64,000 nt of DNA, taken from positions 2,931,001 to 2,995,000 of the forward strand of contig JAITYX010000028.1 of assembly GCA_021018815.1 (NCBI GenBank), written 5' to 3'. The notes beneath the pieces were generated by a model. The model was given only the letters and a program-made list of their open reading frames with translations. It did not search any database and was not told the DNA's origin. Positions 1 through 11,268 of this stretch are shown here, piece after piece; within the stretch, counting starts at the first letter, position 1; every line of letters begins with the position of its first letter. The translations under genes were made by a program, and so were the position numbers. The stretch comes from Talinum fruticosum. Taxonomy: Eukaryota; Streptophyta; Magnoliopsida; Caryophyllales; Talinaceae.

Positions 1-2204
1 AAATAATGACTCATAAAATATTTATTTTATGAGGATTTATTTTATAAAGTCCTATTATGAGTAGGAATCATCTACTCCCAAACCCACTAGGACTCCTCCT
101 TAGAGTTACATGAGAAGAAAGAGACTTAGAAGAGAAGAGGAATCACCATGCAAGGACTCTCACCCCACACCAACCTTCTTATACTCATCATCCTCACAGC
201 TGCCCGGAGGTGGCTTCTCATCACAATAACCCCCATCACCACCTCTCACCTCTCCACCTACACCACCCTTTCTCTACTCTTCACATTATCACCTCTTATT
301 ATTATCATCACAATCTCACATCTTCATCTCTCATCTAATCATCATCATATTCTTAACCATCATCACCATGGCAAGGATTATTATGGTATTATTATTACTA
401 TTGTAATTTTTATTTTAAAGACTCTACTTTTATTGTTAGTTTAATATTAAAGATAATATTTTTATTTAGTTTATGTGTCCCAAATTATATTATGTTTGAG
501 TAGTTTTTTATACATAGTATAATCTATTTAAAACCATATTAAATTATTTATTTTGAAACAAAGTTTTGATCTTTATTGTCTTATTGATTTTATCCATGAT
601 TCTACGATAATTTGTTCTTAACGTTTATGTTTTTATGTCTAATTAATTAGAGTACAAGCTAATTAGTTTTATATAAATTCATATGATAGTTTAAAGGGTT
701 TAAGTACATAATGGCTTGATCTATTACACATAAGTATCACCCTAGTTAATCATGTATGGCTCATACCCGTCTTTTTTAATTAGGAAATTATCATAGATCC
801 TTTTTAAATCAATTTGCTAATAGATTGGTTACTAGGTGCTAGATGATGTTTTTCTAATATTTAATACTCTAATTTGATTAAATTCTAGTGCTACTGCTAG
901 CGTTATCAATATTAGTAGGGTTTATATTAGGTCTAGGTATAAGTAAACTAATAACTAAGGAAAAACGGGGAAGATCTGCTAGTGGTTGTCTTCTATAGTT
1001 TAGCTCATGGGTTGATCAATTTGTTTGTTAATGATAAATAATAATTTACATGGTGGATATAGATTATATGAAGTGTTTTTTAAAAAAAAATTTTGATATC
1101 TTTGATACTATTTATTTGCTTTTTAGTAGTTTTCTTTACTTTTAATAATTTTTATGTACAAAGTTATAATCTTTTATTATTAATTTCGTTATCCCTGCTT
1201 AAATATTAGTCTTTTAGGTTAGTTTTAGAAATTTTATTTTAATTTAATTTTGAGTCTTTATATATTTTAATTTTTAAATTATTTTTCCGTCAGCTTTTAT
1301 TATTTTTGAGTCGGTTTGTTAGAAATTACTTTAAAACTAATTTTATTTATTATTTTTCATATTTTATCTTCTTTTAGGGTTTAGATAGAGTCCTAGTTTG
1401 ATGTGATTAAATTTTAGAATTTTTGAATTAATTTGATAATTTTTCAGATTTAATTCTTGAATTTAATTATTGTAGGTTTTTAGTTAAATAATTTCGTAAA
1501 TTCGGTTATAAATTTTATTTTTATATTTTTAGGGTTTGGTTAGGTCTAGAAAATTAAGATTAATATTCTAGGTAATTTTAGTATTTATTTTCATAATTAA
1601 TTTAGTGTAGAATTTTGCTGATTTAATTTTCTATTTTAGAATTTGTTTATTTTCTGCTTTAGTTTTCTATTTTAATTATTCTAAAAAAATATACAAAAAT
1701 ATTTCTGGGTTATTATAGGTTTTTTAATTATGTATAAATTATTTATTTAGTTGTTAGATAATTTGCTTTGATTTTTGTTTATTGATTTTTTAATTTATAT
1801 TTTCTATTTTGTTTTTAAGAGTAGTAAATTTAATTAGATTTAAGCTTGCATATTATTATATCTTTCCTCGTGGATTCGATCCCTACTTCCTTATGCTATA
1901 TTGTTTGTTATAAGTCTAAGTAGTGGTTTAATTTGTAACCGTACGACAAGCTAACAGTTATCTTTAAATGTGACCTTTCCTCTTTTAATCTTCCCTAATT
2001 CGGAGAATAGTCTTGAATCTCCGGACATTTGCTTTGAGCAACCATTGTATAAATACTAATGATATTTCTTTTCTGAGTTGTTTGCAAAGTAAAAACACAC
2101 TAACCCTTCGGACTTCCTTTTATAAACCTAATAGTTTTCCTTATCGAGGTGATTTTTGGTGTACCAAGATACCAAGAGACAATAGAAAAGGCTTTTATAA
2201 ATCA
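1..2204. other. AT-rich stretch, possible decayed Ty3 LTR/leader; no gene recognised
   Basis: No convincing protein is visible in either strand. The open frame at 148-444 is a low-complexity CT/CA-rich translation. A TATA-like ATTTTATAAAG lies at about 40-50, followed by a purine-rich leader-like stretch (100-150). At 1866-1885 the motif CCTCGTGGATTCGATCCCTA resembles the U5/leader region of some plant Ty3 elements. I infer an old retrotransposon LTR or leader but cannot define its ends. Confidence 0.3.
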
Positions 2205-3640
2205 AGAGCGGATCAGATTGAATTCCCCACGAATTTTCAATTAACAGAGAGGTGAACTTATCAAGAAATAAGGCTTTTGATTTTTGAAGTTAACTGGAAT
2301 TTTTAGAAACCATTTTATTTTATGATTAATTTTTAAAAGTCTTAGGATAGGCAATAGAAAAAAAAAAAAACTATTCGACACAGATTGCAGCAAGACCCAC
2401 TAGGAAAAGAAGTGCGACTTGCTTAGGCTAGGAGTCGGTCCCAGAACCTGCCACGAGTAACCGACATGAGTTACCCGTGGTTGGCGATCGACATGGGCTT
2501 TCCAGCTGGACTGCGTAAGCATTCCCGGTTAGAAAATCTAGGTTGTAAATCTATTAAACCTACGGGACAAAAATGTTCAATTTAGCAAAGATTTTTGAAG
2601 AGGGCTCCATTGGTCTAAAACCAATGATTCATTGTCGGTGGCGAATGTACAAAATGAGAACGATCCATCCTCACTTTTTCTATTAAAAATAATGTCCTTT
2701 ATTAATTAAGATATGAATATAAGATTGTGTTAATGAAACTAGCAAACATTATGCTAGTAAGAAAATTAAATCAAACAAAACATGCATAAAAGACAATAAT
2801 GGAAAGGGGTAAATGAAATAAATAAATCTAAACTACTAAGCGGGCGCGGAGGAAAGTAAATGACATTACATCGCTTCTAAAACAACAATATGAAAAGCTA
2901 AAATAATGGAAATGGAAAGAAGCAATAAAGTACAAACACAAAAACTGCATATCAACATATTGTTCCCGGAGGTAGACCGACTTGTCGATGTCCGAGGCTC
3001 TGCTGGATCTCGGCATCAAAATAGGAGGAAAAAACTAGGTTTGTCGAACAAGTAATGCTTCCTCTTTAAAAAATTTTGAGAGTGGGTGTAGGAAGTTTAG
3101 AGCACAGAGAGTCAAGAGGAAATGAGAATAAAACAATTTAGCAAAGTGGGATTCTTTTAAGCTAAATGAGGACTTTTAGAATGAGGGGTAAGGCCCCTAT
3201 TTGTAGAAATGAAGTAGGGTTAGGTTTTGTCCTTTTGAACCCCATTTAAGCTGGAGTCAACAGAGTCCAACTCTGGGAGAACAACTTAAAATTATTTAAA
3301 ATCCACCGAGTACTAAACAGGTCAAAACGACGCCTTTTGACGGTTTGTGGACCGACATGGGTCATTAGGAGTCTACCCGTGTTGAATGGGTCAAATTGAT
3401 GTATTTATGCAAGTAAGTAACTAGCATGGGTCATTTTGTGGTACGGGGATCCGTGCCTACCTTTGGCACTGATCTAGAGCTCGGGATTGGGACATGTGTG
3501 GGTTTCTTAAGCTCATTTGTGGGTTATTTTGTGTTTTTTAGGTGTAGGCCTACTGATTGATTTGATTTTTGGGCTGGAAGGAAGGAAAATTAAACTTCCT
3601 TGATCAAATCTAACCCCGAACAAATAGGTGAAGCTAAATT
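2205..3640 (-). repeat. Truncated LTR of Tat-like Ty3 retrotransposon (copy F)
   Basis: This stretch is the reverse complement of the intronic LTR at 40,975-42,450. Shared blocks include CTTAGGATAGGCAA (about 2,340), the segment around 2,640-2,680 reading ACAAAATGAGAACGATCC, the CCCCTATTTGTAGAAATGAAG leader block near 3,200, and the AGCTCGG/GGATCC portion near 3,440-3,480. Its outer 5' end (TGTAGACACC) is missing: similarity stops near 3,640, where the MULE relic begins, so about 60 bp are lost. The low-coordinate boundary near 2,205 is where similarity to the other copy fades. Confidence 0.7.
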
Positions 3641-3644
3641 ATCA

Positions 3645-4226
3645 TCACGAAGCCAATAATAAAATAAAACGAAGCATTAAAGATACTCGTGACAACATGG
3701 CACTATAATTAAATTCGTCCTTAACTAGGCCTTGAAGATAGTTTCTAGTCAATGAAAGCTTCTTTTCAAATGTTTCTTTGTTATGCTCAGCCAACCATCC
3801 AATAGACGTGTGCTTCTTACTAGGCTCAAAACTAAAAGGCGAGACAAGTGTGCTTTTCATCAAAAGTCTTGGTCGAGTCACCACATCAATCTGTTTTCCC
3901 AACCTCGTGATCCCCATAGCCTCCACTCGTAGCCTTAGTTGATTCCTACTTTTATCACGCTTATTTACCTTCAAATGATAACCTTTAACAATTCTATAGT
4001 TCTCAATTACCTTCCAAAGCTTCTTTGTTGGCAAATTTATGCCTAACTTTAAGGTTAGCTAAAGAACTATCCTTGTGTCTTGGGCACTTCACACTCTTCT
4101 TCCTCTTCAATCTCTTAATATTATCGTCACTTTCACTACTTGGAATATTTGAGCTGTCTGATTCCTCATAATTTTCCTCACATACTTAGTCCTCATCTAT
4201 TTCTGTTTTATCCCCACTTGCCTACT
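3645..4226 (-). pseudogene. MULE (Mutator-like) transposase relic, downstream piece
   Basis: Read on the minus strand from 4,226, an acidic serine-rich stretch (EESDSSNIPSSESDDNI) leads into a basic linker and then a segment containing KLWKVIENYRIVKGYHLKVN. That pattern matches the N-terminal DNA-binding-type domain of plant MuDR/MULE transposases. A further KHTSIGWLAEHN resembles the H-T-x-x-W-x-A block that follows in these proteins. There are in-frame stops and frameshifts, and no catalytic DDE domain is present. It looks like the continuation of the piece at 26,385-26,813; the Tat element between them separates the two. The family call is by motif resemblance and is moderately secure. Confidence 0.6.
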
Positions 4227-4762
4227 TGTAGGAACCATAGCCTCGTCCCCCGTAGGTGAACCAGATTAGGACCGAGTTTCCCTGCAAACGTGGGGTCTCT
4301 TTTTTGAAGATTCTCTTTTAAAGTTGATTTTTGAAAATGGATTTAGAACGTGGGGTTGTGTCTCTTACTAAGATTTCTGATTTTTGTTAATTTAATTTGA
4401 AACAATTCAAGTAAAGTAGTGATTAGCGATTTTATTAATCTTTTCTTTTGGGAATTAATTTTAGAGGGTATTGGGATATTATTTAATAATTTTATATTTT
4501 AAAATACAATTTATATTCTTCCGAAGGCTTTTGGGCCAAAACAGTGGATAACACTAACTTGGACCAAAGCCAAGCCCAAGCACTGGCCGGCGTCGGCGAC
4601 AACTAGCGCCGACCGGTGTCCAAGCACCAACCATAGGCGAGACCGAAAAATCTATCTCGGTCCGTGGCCTTGGCTGTCAGAAAATAAACCAATTTTGTCC
4701 ATTTTAAATTAGAAATGCCGAGATGTTATTAAAGAGAAATAAAATAGGAAAAGGGGAGTCAT
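4227..4762 (-). repeat. Tat LTR, 3'-terminal part (copy D)
   Basis: It aligns with the low-coordinate part of the LTR at 24,561-26,384: GACCGAGTTTCC, the GGTCTCTTTTTTGAAGATT block, GGATTTAGAA and AGGAAAAGGGGAGTC are shared in the same order. It would be the 3' LTR end of the outer element. It stops at 4,762, where an oppositely oriented LTR start is joined. Confidence 0.7.
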
Positions 4763-4990
4763 TGTAGACACCTAAAAAGTGTCATCCTTTTTCTCTTTTA
4801 TTTATTTATAGGCACTGGTGATGAATCCCAATCCTGTTTGCGGATTCGGAATACGGTCGGTGTTTAATTGGCGTGACGGAAGCCGATGAAACCATAAAGA
4901 ACCCCTTAGCACCACAAAAATCAGTCTTCTTTACTTTGGGTCGGCCCAAAAATCCTTTCTTCTTGGGTGCTTGTGTCTAGCTCTTCTTGA
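4763..4990 (+). repeat. Inverted Tat LTR 5' end (copy E)
   Basis: The stretch starts TGTAGACACCTAAAAAGTGT and continues with GATGAATCCCAATCCTGTTT and GAACCCCTTAGCACCAC. This matches the start of the LTRs at 26,384 and 23,949 read on the minus strand. Here it runs on the plus strand, against the LTR copy it interrupts. It is cut short near 4,980. Confidence 0.7.
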
Positions 4991-5319
4991 ATGTGAGAGA
5001 CTATCTTTGATATTCTTGGTTGAACTCCTTTGAAGGTGGCAATGCCGATGACCTTTTGATGCCAACTTGATGCTTGATACTGCTTTGTGCTTGATGTTGC
5101 TTGATTCTCGATGCTTCTTGATGGTTGATGCTTGCTTGATTGGATAATTCCTTGTAGGGTGATTTATTATTAAGTTTTGTGTTTTTAGGAGTTTGACTCA
5201 TGTAAAGAGATGTATGTAAGACTACATTTTAAAAACATATGCATTATTTTATTAAGATGATGCAAAAAGTTTAAAAAGACAAACAGAAAAACTACACTTT
5301 AGCCCCCACACCCCAAAAT
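4991..5319. other. Unassigned stretch with CTTGATGC-type short repeats
   Basis: A degenerate direct repeat of TTGATGCTTGAT-like units spans roughly 5,055-5,145. The stretch at 5,215-5,320 resembles 9,060-9,200 in the same orientation (GATGCA...AAAATAACAAAGAC-type and TAGCCCCCA blocks). I see no gene. Confidence 0.4.
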
Positions 5320-5756
5320 AGAGCCTAAAGAATGGTAAGCTTCTTGAACTGCGATGTATTATCGTTGGCGATGATCATGAACCTAACAGTTTGGTGTCGA
5401 ATAAGAATGGCATTCTTCCCAATTGACTTATGCTCCTTTGAGTAAGACAAGATGGCTTTGAATTTGGGAAAATTGGAGATGAAAATTGGGAATTAGGTTC
5501 AAGATTAGGATTAGGTTTGGGCCTTGGGCCTTGGACTGGCGCACTCGGTGTCACAAGTAAAGAGGGACGTACTAGTGTGGTACATGCTAATGTGGGACGT
5601 GTTGGTGTCAATCGTATCGATGTTGAAGTAGATTTCTTACTTCTTAGACGCTTCGTGCTAGGATTCTCGACTTGCATAGAATTTTCTATCTTGTATCCCA
5701 AAAGAGTACGCTCAAGATTGGCTTGTGGAAGAATTTTTTTGGGAGATGGGGCTTAA
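5320..5756 (-). pseudogene. Leader ORF relic of Tat-like element (copy 1)
   Basis: The open frame at 5,375-5,701 encodes a basic, Ser/Thr/Pro-rich product with RLRSKKSTSTSIRLTPTRPT near its middle. The minus-strand product at 20,121-20,474 has a matching stretch (a STTT/KST block followed by TPRSTPVRRASMHTTPSQST). Both sit in the same place relative to the LTR and the leader repeats. Tat elements often carry an additional ORF between the 5' LTR and gag, and this could be such an ORF. No known domain is recognised, and this copy is detached from any gag. Confidence 0.4.
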
Positions 5757-6532
5757 GTGCTTGACCCAAGAAAGACTGATCCTAGGAGAAAAGAAAATGA
5801 TATGCTCTTTTATTTGGATGCACATAAAGAGATGCTAAACAAAGGAAGTGAAATGTATGCAACGATGCTCATGACGTAATCTGGAATGATTCTATAGTTT
5901 GGCTAGTGCGAACCGAAAAGCATAGATGATTACTCCTAATGGATTATTTTGATTTGGCTAAATTAAAAAGGAAATGCAAATATGGACTCATCTTAATTGA
6001 GATGAAGTTTAATTTGGGCTAATACAAATGAAATGTAAGATTGGACTCACCTACTTTGAGATGATTTTGACTTTGGCTAAATGCAAAAAGAAATGCAAAT
6101 ATGGACTCACCTTAATTGAGATAAAATTTGTTTAGGCTAATGCAAAAAGAAATACGGACTCGCCTTAATTGAGATGAAATTTATTTTAGCTAATGCAAAA
6201 ATGAAATGAATGGACCAGCCATAAGAGATATGATTTTTATTTCGCTAATGAAAATATAGAATGAATGGACCAACCTAAAAGGGGAATGTAATTTTGGACT
6301 TTTTGGCTAAAATGCACATAATTGGACCGACTCAAAATTTTATTTTGATGTTTTATTTTTACATCCATGCAATGATTATCCAGCGCTTCTCACCTATCCC
6401 TAAAGGCTTACAAGTAGAAGATTAAATCTAAAACACACACACTCATTCAAGCATGCAAATGAAGGCAAGGTGACCTAATACTCAAAGGGTCTATGGTCAA
6501 AGAGTTCAAGAGTTTGGATACTCGTAGGAACC
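5757..6532 (-). repeat. Tat leader with degenerate ~55-bp tandem units
   Basis: Units with the core GGCTAATGCAAA...GGACTCACC...TTGAGATGAAATTT recur from about 5,900 to 6,320. Next comes the block GGCTAAAATGCACATAATTGGACCGA and the block CAAGCATGCAAATGAAG (6,450-6,467). Both also occur at 21,050-21,215 and 23,995-24,160. It is therefore a third copy of the same untranslated leader. Confidence 0.7.
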
Positions 6533-7480
6533 ACAGACCAACCCAGGGGCCCTTACCGAGCTTCCCCACTCGTGTTGGGTTCTCTCTTTTTAAGATTCAT
6601 TTTGAAGATGATTTTTGAAGATGCAGTTTAGCCTTTTATTAAGATTTCTAAATGTTATTAAATCAAGTTGAAATGAATTAAATCATATTTGATTGGCGAT
6701 TTTATTAATCATTTTATTTGAGCGATTATGTTAGAAATCTTGGGATCTTATTTGCTAATTAAGGACTAAATGATATTAGAGTTATGATTCTGCCATGGGG
6801 CTTTAGGGCTAGATTGGTGTGAAAACACCATTTTGGACCGAAGCCATCACAGCTGCCCCCACGGTGCTAGCCACGACTGCGAGCAGGGAAGGCGGGCACC
6901 GGACAAAGGTCGTGCCTGGTGAAACTAGCCTCGGTCTTTGCCTAGTAGGTAGATCTAGAACTTAAGACCATTTTTCCTGCAACCAGAAAAAACCGAGATG
7001 CGATTTTGCGTAGAACAAAACATAAAATAAGGGAGTCGCTAGTCGGTTTTTAAGAGAGAAAACTAACAAAAACAAAATTTTCTCTTCCAACCATAGCATG
7101 GGAAAGCTAAGACTAAAAAGAAGCTAACAATGACTCTATCGGTTTTAAACCAAGAATCGAATTGGGGGCAAGGGCACGAAACTTAGGAACAAACCCTTTC
7201 CTTCCGCCCGTCCGAAGACGGCCATTACTAGTTCGAGTAGTGTATTAATAAAGATGTAAGAAAACAAGCATACAACATGCAAGACAAAATTAAAGCAACC
7301 AAAACGTAACAAGGAAAATGGTAAAGAAAAGCGATAAAGAAAGCGATAAAAGAGTCAAACTAGACACTAAAGGGTACTTACCTCGATTTCTATAAGGCAT
7401 TGTGTGATGCTTGGAATTGGTTATAGTTAAACCTGAACTCCAAAGTGAGACCTGAAATTGATCGTGATGCATGCATTCCG
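6533..7480 (-). repeat. Tat LTR (copy A), high-coordinate end lost
   Basis: From CGTAGGAACC at 6,533 it follows LTR copy B (21,651 onward) closely: CCGAGCTTCC, the GGGTTCTCTCTTTTTAAGAT block, GTGTGAAAACACCA, GGAGTCGCTAGTCGG and TTCCGCCCGTCCGAAGAC all occur in order. Similarity fades after about 7,480, and no TGTCTACA end is found. It abuts the leader at GGATACT without the 360 bp that separate LTR and leader in copy B, so a deletion or an insertion boundary lies at 6,532/6,533. Confidence 0.7.
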
Positions 7481-9446
7481 AAGTTCGGTAAAAGGATCCT
7501 AAGCTTGGCTCGATCGAGCCCGAAGCTTGGCATATTTCGATGCTTGAAACTTCGATCGTCTTTTGATTTGAACTTGGCTAAATAATATGTTATGCTAGCA
7601 TACTTGTTAGTATATAATTGAATTGACAAAAGATCGAGTGTTTTTACCTAGATAGTTCGATCGAAACAAATTGATAAAACTATTCCGAAAAAGCTTATCG
7701 GTGGGTTTGGAGGCTCCCACTTGAATGCATAAGGGACGAAAATCACATGCTCTAAGAGGACAAAGCTACTCGGACGAGGAAGTAGGCTAGGCTGCAAAAG
7801 CTGTTACCAATTGGACTCCTTGGTGCCTTGTGGCCGGTGCCGGCCAGCCTTTGGCGGCGTGGCCCGAGAATTGAGTGAGAGAAGGATCTTGCTTAAAGGT
7901 CCTTTTGGATTTTGTTGGTATCTTGGGGAGAGGGTTACTCCTCAAATTTGTGTCAACACATGGCCTCCATTTTTCCGGTTTCGACCATGTTCTACTTTCA
8001 TTCTTTTTCTTCGACCGAGCAACCGACAACCATGGTGGGGTATCCGTTTACCTCACTATTGAATTTACACACCTCCTATGGCCATCATGCATCTTGTATC
8101 ATGACCCAACTTGTAATTGCTCAACTCCTTTCTTATAACCTTGAATTTCTTGTATGGAAATTAATCGTCATCTTTCTTTTGTAACTCACTCCTGTTGATA
8201 TTCACATCCCGAGTCTCAATGTGGATGTTACTATGCCCGGGGACCTCCTCGTTTCATCACAATTATCGAAATCCCGGAAGAGGAATGTGTTGGGCATCTC
8301 TTTCCTAGAAATTGGCGAGGGTAAGAGTAATGTGCTCTTTTCCTTTTAGTTACGTGCTAAAAAGTACCTTCCTTGATAACCTCAAATAAACTTTGCAGTT
8401 CAATCGGGAACAATCTAGGACCATATCTATTAGATTGCAGTTAGCTCTTCGTGGAATCCAGAATTTCTTTTCCTAGTCGATCTTTCTCTAGTTCTCGAGT
8501 AAGTCCTCAATTGGTGTAGTGCTAAATTCTTTAAGCTTTTAGTGATTTACTAATCACTTCCCCGATCTTGTAGAGTCGTCGATCAAGAGCCACTCCTTCC
8601 GATAGTCTACCCGGTGCACCCAAGACATCATCTCAAACTTATGAACAACAAATGCCTTCTGGTAGTAATGCCGGACCGGGCTCGTCACGGTGTACTCATC
8701 ACAGGAGTGTGTCCGAGGCAGGACCTAGTGTTTCTAGGCTTAGTACCTCGATGCGGGACAAGGTTTCTCCGAGGAGAGCTTCAATATCTTACCCTTGCAA
8801 GCCTTTGATCGACACGAGAACCCTCTTGACTTCCCTCGGTCTTCTTATAGCAGATCATCACATGGGGCTTCTCGGTCTTGGGAACAAGGAGGTGGTTCGT
8901 ACCAAGGTGATGCAGGTGGCCGATTCTCTATGTCTGTCTTGGATGACTTCGAAATTACATTTTCGATGAGGACTCCGATGACGATGCGTAGATGTCTCCT
9001 TCTCGCTTCCGCTGCTGCTGATTAATGGACCTCTTTTAGGGTGTTTGTTTATATATTATTTATTTTGTAATAAAGACTCTTATGCAATGAGATGAAATGC
9101 AAGACTCCATTCTAAAAATGCGTTCTTTTATTTAATATGATGCATACAACTTAGGGAAAATAACAAAGACAAAATTCAAAAAAAATAGGCACTAGCCCCC
9201 ATTCCTCCTAAAAGAAAATAATAAAAAGAAAATAAGAAATCTCAAGTGCATAGTCCAAGTAAGGTGCACTCCACTGGCTGAGTACGAGGAACCAAACATA
9301 ACCAAGGACTGTTTGGGGCCAGCAAGAAAACACGAAATAGGCCGGGCCTAAGGTGGGGCCGGCGCCAGTCATGTACGAGTCCTACAAGGACTGTAGTGCC
9401 TTGTTGTTCTAATCATAATAGTATTCGAAGAACTCCAGAAAACGCC
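7481..9446. other. Unassigned Tat interior; possible low-complexity plus-strand ORF
   Basis: No conserved domain is recognisable. Several short overlapping frames lie on the plus strand. The most coherent run is 8,652-9,023, ending with a Ser/Arg/Gly-rich stretch (SRSSHGASRSWEQGGGSYQG) and a stop at about 9,023. The stretch at 9,050-9,250 resembles 5,215-5,330. This could be the remains of an additional ORF between pol and the 3' LTR or an unrelated insertion. Confidence 0.3.
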
Positions 9447-9454
9447 TATAAATA
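9447..9454 (+). promoter_or_regulatory. TATA box of the antisense PMD gene
   Basis: A perfect TATAAATA lies in GCCTATAAATACGAACG, about 90 bp upstream of the start codon at 9,540. The spacing suits a short plant 5' UTR. It faces away from the retrotransposon's own transcription. Confidence 0.5.
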
Positions 9455-9539
9455 CGAACGTTCAGCGTAACAAGAAATATACACACGAAAGCCTTCACCT
9501 AGCCGCAAAATATCCTCCTCCTACGTCCATTATAGAACC

Positions 9540-10654
9540 ATGGATTTCATGACGGAATTAACCCGATGGATGCATGAGATGAATAACATGGGTAGGTCGG
9601 GGTTAAGCAATTATGGGCTAAATGTCCTTTTTAGCATTCGCGAGGTGAAAATTTATTGGCCATTCTTAAGGGCTGTTGTAGCTTATTAGGATAACCATTA
9701 CCATGTTCTTAGGTTTGGGGATAAGGAATTGTGCCCCTGCTCGAAGAGTTTGATGCCATACTAGGCGGTTTTAGGCGAAAAAACCAATTGTTCCCAAATC
9801 CTAATAGTTGTGTAAACGATCATTGGCTTAGTCCTAGTTGAAGCCAACACCGAACATAATTTCCGTGATAGCCCCTGTTATTGCAGGTAAGCACTAAAAC
9901 AAAAGGAAGCAAAGAATGGTAAACCGGACGATGGCACCGGCCATAAGGTGGCGATCCAGCGCGGCCGTAGGTCGAGGTGCCTTCGGCTTGTACGAGAAAA
10001 ACTAACTTTCATCCTCTCTTCTACTGACTCTATTTTTATTATTTCGATTTTGCTCCTGTTGGGCCTAAAAAGTTAGACTTTGACCGTGCAGGACACTAAT
10101 TTCCGATTTTGCATCCGTGATGTGCGGATCCGGCTAATGGAACATCCGAAACTCATCGAAGCTCCTCCTAGGTTGGACACGTACCTAGTAACTCACTTCG
10201 CCAACGTAAATGAACATCCACAGTAGTTGATCGTTCGGTTTCCCAATGGGAAGAATATCTCAAAAATCACAAGCAATGACCCGTTATGGTATGTTAAGCA
10301 TTTGAAGGTATCCCAATTCAAAACGCATACCGCACATCATCCATACATTCGTCCTGTTGGGCCTGGAGGAGAGAACTTATTACTTTCCAAGTAGTGTGGT
10401 ACGGCAAATGGGTAGAGAACAAGTAATAACGTTACTCGGATTGCATCCGGCCCGCTACTTTTGACTTGTTCGAGAGGACACGGCAAGCACTAGACGGATT
10501 GGGTCATGGCCCCGATCTGGAGAGGTATTCGAAACCGATGACTCCTGCGACCTGCTCGACACCTAAAGGAGTTGTAAATAATGTTGTTTCTCCCTATTAT
10601 CTAGAGTGGATAATAGAAGTCGACCCCAAGCTGACGAAAAGCACTACGACTTAG
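9540..10654 (+). pseudogene. Antisense plant mobile domain (PMD) gene in Tat element
   Basis: From the ATG at 9,540 the first 47 codons stay open, then stops and frameshifts appear. Recognisable blocks in order are: ELTRWMHEMNNMG; IYWPFLRAVVAY, a stop, then HYHVLRFGDKELCP and, one frame over, LLEEFDAILGG (up to about 9,765); LEERTYYFPSSVVRQMGREQ (about 10,362-10,420); and VVSPYYLEWIIEVD near 10,580-10,625. These match the order of conserved blocks in plant-mobile-domain (aminotransferase-like/MAIN-related) proteins. Tat elements are known to carry such additional ORFs, sometimes antisense between pol and the 3' LTR, which is the position here. Function is unknown, and at least three frame breaks make this copy dead. 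Confidence 0.6.
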
Positions 10655-11268
10655 AGAGCTAAACCCCGAAGAAGCCATTCTTGTTGCTTGTCCCTCTAAA
10701 AACCCGTGAAGTAAACCTTCGGATAGTTGCACGTGCTTGTGGAAAAGAAATTAAAGTGAAAGAAAATGAAGAAAGGAAATCCTAACGAATCTAAGAGCTA
10801 AAGGAACACACTCGAGACGAGGAAGATGAGTCTAATGATCCTAAAGGAAAGAACGTGAAAATAAACTAGGACTCGAATTTTTAGTAATTTGAGGTAGAAT
10901 AAAAGGAGGATTAGTTTTGCCTCTTTTGAATAGTGTTTATTTGTTTTACAAGTAGTATGCTTGCAATTAAATTCTTTTTATTAGCTATGTATTCAGGTAA
11001 GTAGTAGGCTTACCCTTATTGAATAAAAGTAAGTGTTATACTATATTTTTCATATCTGTATTGCTCACTTAGAGGTAGAATAAGAAAAAGCCAATATACA
11101 TATTGGATCGTCTAGTTGGACTGTCCGAGCAAATAAACGAACCAATGAAAACCGGAAGAAAGAAAAGGAAAACCGTGGCTTGACTTGTCCACCGTTAACC
11201 GAGTGGTGGCCGGCGCCCGCTTTGGCCAAACCTAGTTGAGTCGGGCTGGCCTACTACCTTGGTATATG
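10655..11268. other. Tat interior between pol end and antisense gene; no gene seen
   Basis: The stretch is AT-rich with no coding pattern. On the minus strand it directly follows the pol stop and would include its 3' untranslated part. Confidence 0.4.

Noticed and set aside
148..444. 98-codon open frame near the left edge
   Set aside because: It is Leu/Ile/Thr/His-rich low complexity from CT- and CAT-rich DNA; no family resemblance.
7787..8184. Overlapping open frames on both strands
   Set aside because: All are short, in different frames and without recognisable motifs; no frame is favoured.
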